DNA from: Datisca glomerata
Taxonomy: Eukaryota > Streptophyta > Magnoliopsida > Cucurbitales > Datiscaceae
Length of the DNA: 64,000 bases
Assembly: GCA_003255025.1 (NCBI GenBank)
Contig: QANY01004135.1
Coordinates: forward strand, 930,001 to 994,000
Reading direction: 5' to 3'
Below, in pieces: positions 59,930-64,000 of the stretch. Each line of letters begins with the position of its first letter. Positions within the stretch are counted from its first letter, which is position 1. The translations under genes were made by a program, and so were the position numbers. The notes under the pieces are model-generated. The model made no database searches. It had not been told where the DNA came from and saw nothing but the letters and a program-made list of their open reading frames with translations.

Positions 59930-60852
59930 GTATCTTACAATTCAACTTCCTTTATTAACCCAATCATAAATATTGTTAATGTTATTATTATTATTACTAT
60001 CATTATCATCATCGTTACTATTATTATTATTAGTATGGTTATTATTATAATATTTACAAGAATGAAAACGGTAGTATTTTTTGAAAATAGTGTGATATGA
60101 TTTTATATGATATATATATTATTTTAGGATGAAGATCACTTAGAGTTGTAAATATCAAGAGAAGGTTATAGAGATTTGAGATGAGTTTTATTATAATATT
60201 TATTATTAGTATTGTTATTATTATTATTATTATAATATTTATAAGAATAAAAATGCTTGACAAAATTTATTCGGTAGTACTTGTTTTGAAAATAGTGTGA
60301 AATGACTTTTAAGAAGTATCATATATGTAATATTTTAGGTTGGAGATCACCTAATATTACGAATATCAAAAGGATGTGATATTCAGCAGATCTGAACTAT
60401 TAGTTTAGATCTATACGATTCATATCTGTTAAATACGTTAAATGATAAAATTGATATTTTTTGTTTCAACTTTAACTTCGACCTGATCTGAGCGTCTATT
60501 TCTCAGATGCATGGCCCAATGCAATAGAACCCGTTTCTCGTTCAACGGATTAGGAGGCTATCCGGATCCATATTTTCATAGAGAAATTATGCTTGACTGC
60601 GCCTTTTCAATCTTCAAGTGACCGGATGTTTTGTCATTTTAGAAGCACCTTTTTATAATAATAAAAAACCTCTATCACGTGCGTATGGGAAAAGGACTTC
60701 TAAATTTGAATATGTATTGCGAATAATTAATACGCAATCATATATATTGATGAAAATTAAAAGAAGAGTTAGTTTAAAAATACATAGAATTTTGGAAATG
60801 AAAAAAAAAACAGAAGGTTTTAACAAGACAGCGGAACCAATTAAATATGCAG
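59930..60852 (+). other. P450 intron 1
   Basis: 923 bp, GT to CAG. Contains (ATT)n-type runs at 59968-60050 and 60195-60240, and an imperfect direct duplication: a block TATTATAATATTTACAAGAA..GTGTGATATGA..TTTTAGG at 60040-60130 recurs at 60228-60342 with an inserted TTGACAAAATTTATT. Confidence 0.85.
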
Positions 60853-61079
60853 GAAAGAGATTCATATATTGGAATGGGACTGAGCCAAGGATGTGCCTGA
60901 CGGAGACGGAATTGATAAGAGAACTATTATCAAAATACAGCACAAAATCAGGTAAGTCATGGCTCCAACGACAAGGTTCCAAGCATTTCATTGGTTGCGG
61001 ATTATTAATGGCTAACGGCGACGAGTGGTATCATCAGCGGCACGTCGTTGCCCCTGCATTCATGGGAGACAAGCTCAAG
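60853..61079 (+). CDS. CYP735A: CYP735A-type P450, exon 2
   Basis: Acceptor AG at 60851-60852; the first two bases complete a Gly codon with exon 1, then 75 codons follow (residues 97-171). KRFIYWNGTEPRMCLTETEL is followed by SWLQRQGSKHFIGCGLLMAN and the C-helix WYHQR (Trp154, Arg158; the W-x-x-x-R that contacts the haem propionate), then HVVAPAFMGDKLK. The donor GT at 61080 leaves phase 0. All residues expected at this part of the family are present. Confidence 0.93.
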
Positions 61080-61383
61080 GTACATGATACATTATATATA
61101 TATATATTTCAATCATAACGTAAGTTTCTTTCTTATTATGGGTTTTAGTTTGTGTAACGTCAAGCATTGTCAATATGCCGATAATATTTAGTTTCTTTTC
61201 GTATAAATAGTAAAAGGGGTGAATTAAGAATGATGTATCACTTGAATAAGATTTTTTTTTTTTTACTTTTCACAATAAGCCATTAATGACAATGAATCTA
61301 TGTGTAATTGATGAAATCACCATTCAATTTACGCAAATCTTTTAAATTTTTTTGTTTATTTTTTTCTGTTTGGATTGGGAAAG
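61080..61383 (+). other. P450 intron 2
   Basis: 304 bp, GT to AAG, with a T-rich run before the acceptor. AGAG at 61382-61385 offers two AGs; only cutting after 61383 keeps the frame. Confidence 0.8.
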
Positions 61384-61625
61384 AGCTATGCAGGGCACAT
61401 GGTGGAATGTACTAAGGAGATGATTGAGACGATTCAAAATGAGGTAAAGTTGGGCCAATCAGAGTTCGAGATCGGGAACTACATGTCGAAGCTCACAGCC
61501 GACATCATTTCTCGAACAGAGTTCGACTGCAGCTACCACAAGGGAAAGCAGATTTTCCATTTACTTACTGTTCTACAGCATCTTTGTGCCCAAGCAAGTA
61601 GGCACTTGTGCCTTCCAGGAAGCCG
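61384..61625 (+). CDS. CYP735A: CYP735A-type P450, exon 3
   Basis: Eighty codons plus two bases (residues 172-251): SYAGHMVECTKEMIETIQNE, then EFEIGNYMSKLTADIISRTE, F.CSY.KGKQIFHLLTVLQ and ASRHLCLPGSR. The KLTADIISRTEF segment is the E/F-helix hallmark of CYP72-clan members such as CYP735A. The donor GT at 61626 follows CG, and the Arg codon is completed by G at 63105. Confidence 0.92.
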
Positions 61626-63104
61626 GTGAGTTCCACGTGAATCTCATTAAGTTTTTTCATTAATCAACAAGCATGTAATTGGAATTTTTTCCACCAAGTT
61701 CCTTGTTAGAAGCTTTTTTTATGTAGTACGTAGGTTTTTTCTTAACTTTCCTTCATTTTTAATAAATTTCTTATAAAACTGCATCTTTTTAAATAAAAAC
61801 AACAAGAATAATATTTTTCCTGAAATAGAAACTGTAATATCCGGAACAACATGTTAGATTGTAGACTTTAATTAATTGTTTTAGTATAAATCTTTATCTT
61901 TAATTTTTAATCTATTCAAAGTCGGAATCAAAGAGAAATATTTTGCACAATTTTGCTCCTCAATTATCCGCATAATTCCTAAAATACCCTTATAGTAAAT
62001 GCATCATAATTGATTCCTATTCATTTCTCATAAATCATTTTTTTTTTTGGAAAAATAAATTGATATCTTTCAAAATATATATTCTTGCCCAATAACATAT
62101 TTTACTTCAACCTTATATTGTTAAAGTTTTAAAACCTAATTCAACTCAAAAGTTAACTTCAGAGTTAAGGGTTGTTCTAATCTTATATTCTTAGCCTAAT
62201 ACTTTTTTACAGCCGATGTGAGATTAATACCCCCGTCATGTGGAGACCGGTCTTTTACCTGGACCTTGTCACATGGAAAGGCAATACGAACTCTGTCGTA
62301 CTTGAGTTGGCTCTGATAACATGTTAAAGTCTTAGAGTCTAACTCAACCCAAAAGCTAACTTGAGAGTTGAATGTCGTTCTAAGCTTATATTTTTTCCCC
62401 AATAATTTTACTTGGCTGATGTGAGATTATTTTCTCAATATATATAAACAATTGTCCATTACAAAATATTCCTGTACAAATATTAATAACGTATTTTTTT
62501 CATCTCATAGCATGATATTATTTCTTTTATTTTATTTGAATTTTAGGAGGCATTGGAATATGATGACTACTAAAATTTATGGTTGAGTATTTGAATTTGT
62601 TACTTCTTTTAATACAAATTTTCTTACATTGGAACATCATATTTTAGCTTTTGTGAGGATTGTTTAGAAAGTTTTTATTTTCAAATAGTTTAGTTGATTT
62701 TGGTTATATTTTGCTTCAATTTTGATTTAATTTTCGGAACATTGTTATACTTCTTATCTTTTTGAATCTATGTATTATAATTACTTTGCATGTCTAGTAA
62801 CAAAAGGATATACATATATAATGATAGATTATTGATGTGCATCACAACATTGACTAGTCTTTTGAAAAATGGTTTCAAAGTAGTTTCAAAATCAGTTAAA
62901 ATTAAAATAAATTTTTTAGTGAACTTATTTTTGGTTCAGTCCATAATTTGACTAATAGAAATTCAAAGAAGATAAAAAAAAATGATCTAATCAAACATGA
63001 CCTAGCTAGTTTCCATACCCAAAAAAAACAATTATTAAATTGATCTATGAACAATTACTTCAAAGTAAATCAATAAATGGGAAACAATTATAGGATTTGT
63101 GCAG
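61626..63104 (+). other. P450 intron 3 (holds a TRIM)
   Basis: 1479 bp, GTGAGT to GTGCAG. The TRIM at 62119-62440 accounts for 322 bp. The rest is AT-rich with no ORF. Confidence 0.85.
62119..62440 (-). mobile_element. TRIM retrotransposon, 322 bp, in intron 3
   Basis: Two direct repeats, 62119-62238 (120 bp) and 62322-62440 (119 bp), both starting TGTTAAAGT and sharing CTAA(C/T)TCAAC..AAAAG.TAACTT..GAGTT. The spacer of 83 bp ends TTGGCTCTGATAACA. On the minus strand this is TGTTATCAGAGCCAA, a near-perfect initiator tRNA-Met primer site (TGGTATCAGAGCCA) right after the LTR end. Flanking TATAT (62114-62118 and 62441-62445) is an exact target duplication. No coding capacity, as expected for a terminal-repeat retrotransposon in miniature. 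Antisense to the host gene. Confidence 0.93.
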
Positions 63105-63489
63105 GTTTTTCCCAAGCAAATACAACAGAGAAATAAAGTCAATGAAGATGGAGGTGGAGAAACTTCTAATGGAAATCATAAAAAGCAAGAAGCATTGTGT
63201 AGAAACTGGGAAAAGCAACTCATATGGGAATGATTTATTGGGGATGCTACTTGATGAGATGGAGAAAAATAAAGGAAATAATGGAGGAGTTAGTTTAAAC
63301 ATGCAATTAATAATGGATGAATGTAAGACATTTTTCTTTGCAGGGCATGAAACATCTGCCCTTTTGCTCACTTGGACTATTATGTTACTAGCTAATGATC
63401 ATTGTTGTCAAGAAAAGGTTAGGTCTGAGGTTAACAAGGTCTGCAATGGTGGAATTCCCTCTGTTCATCATCTCTCCAAACTCACCTTG
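63105..63489 (+). CDS. CYP735A: CYP735A-type P450, exon 4
   Basis: One base completes Arg252, then 128 codons (residues 253-380): FFPSKYNREIKSMKMEVEKL, NDLLGMLLDEMEKN, an Asn/Gly-rich loop, LIMDECKTFFFAGHETSALL and WTIMLLAND. The I-helix oxygen-activation motif A-G-H-E-T-S is at residues 331-336 and is intact. The exon ends SVHHLSKLTL at a GTAAGT donor (63490), phase 0. The next expected family residues, the K-helix, are not in the last 510 bases. Confidence 0.93.
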
Positions 63490-64000
63490 GTAAGTACTAA
63501 TTTGAAGTTGTATATAATTGTTTTGATTACCCTTTGTTTGGAATGCTTAAACTTTTTCAATTTTAATTTTATTTTTTCTTGGGCTTCATGTTATTAGTTG
63601 GAAAGTGTTGGACGGTAAATCATTTTAAATGAAAAACAAGAATTAGTTCATGTTCTTTGTTCGAAAGCATTATTTAAAAAGTGCTCCAATTTGAATAGTG
63701 TTTTAATAATGTTCAACTTTTTTATCATATTGTTTAAACAAAGACTAATTCCATACCGACCAATTAGTTGATCAAGTTTTAAGTGATCAAGTGACGTGAC
63801 CATTTATAGATAACTTTGTTAAATCATTGGTATTTACAAGATATAGACATAATTGTCAATTCATTGCTCTATCTTCTATTTTCTCCTTACATTAAAAACA
63901 ATATTTGATCTTGCTTTATTTCATATTTACAAGCCATTTCACTCGATTTGAAACATTTCAATTACTTTTTTTAGAAATTTAAAATAATTTCTATTTCAAG
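63490..64000 (+). other. P450 intron 4, 5' part
   Basis: Starts GTAAGT. No K-helix or haem-loop coding sequence is found up to the window end, so the next exon lies beyond 64000. Confidence 0.8.

Noticed and set aside
63490..64000. Search for the P450 K-helix and haem-binding exon
   Set aside because: No ExxR or FxxGxRxCxG coding segment in any frame; the exon(s) must be outside the window.

Overview
The window is nuclear DNA of a flowering plant, almost certainly a eudicot. It is AT-rich and intron-bearing, and most of it is decayed plant transposons: Ty1/copia and Ty3/gypsy retrotransposons, CACTA and Mutator-like DNA elements, a TRIM and SINE-like repeats. No bacterial operon structure, rRNA or functional tRNA gene was seen. 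The only intact host gene is a cytochrome P450 at the right edge.

1-34290 is a transposon nest. The oldest layer is an antisense copia element (C1). An antisense Athila-like gypsy element (E1, 2305-28807) inserted into its integrase region, leaving ATCAT/ATCAC target copies. E1 was then hit by a 3.8-kb CACTA element (5214-9015) and by a sense-strand relative of itself (E2, 13416-25410). E2 has a 5' LTR, a primer site, gag, protease, RT, RNase H, integrase and a third ORF swollen by a 1.14-kb tandem duplication. Its 3' LTR is gone, replaced by a copia 3' end (C3, 25411-about 26960) that abuts the detached 5' part of E1. Right of E1 the rest of C1 resumes, followed by an unclassified transposon remnant with an inverted minisatellite, then a second copia copy (C2) ending in a clean 496-bp LTR at 34290.

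34291-58425 is a second accessory block. It holds a Mutator-like element encoding a broken MURA-type transposase and a plant mobile domain, with long (TG)n and (GA)n tracts at its 5' end. Next comes a 4.16-kb element with 11-bp target duplications that carries a captured, intron-containing fragment of a SAR1-type GTPase. A PF04195-like transposon ORF follows, split by a rearranged copia element (C4, 49054-54789). Mutator-like terminal sequences at 42821 and 58425 and LTR-like direct repeats at 43869 and 56083 suggest older containers around this block. A tandem tRNA-derived SINE-like unit closes it.

58426-64000 holds the 5' four exons of a CYP735A-type cytokinin trans-hydroxylase gene on the plus strand. 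All four splice in frame. The exon(s) with the K-helix and haem-binding cysteine lie beyond the window. A perfect TRIM (LTR, primer site, LTR, TATAT duplication) sits in intron 3.

All transposon coding regions seen have stops, frameshifts or lost catalytic residues, so the P450 is the only gene likely to be expressed as protein.
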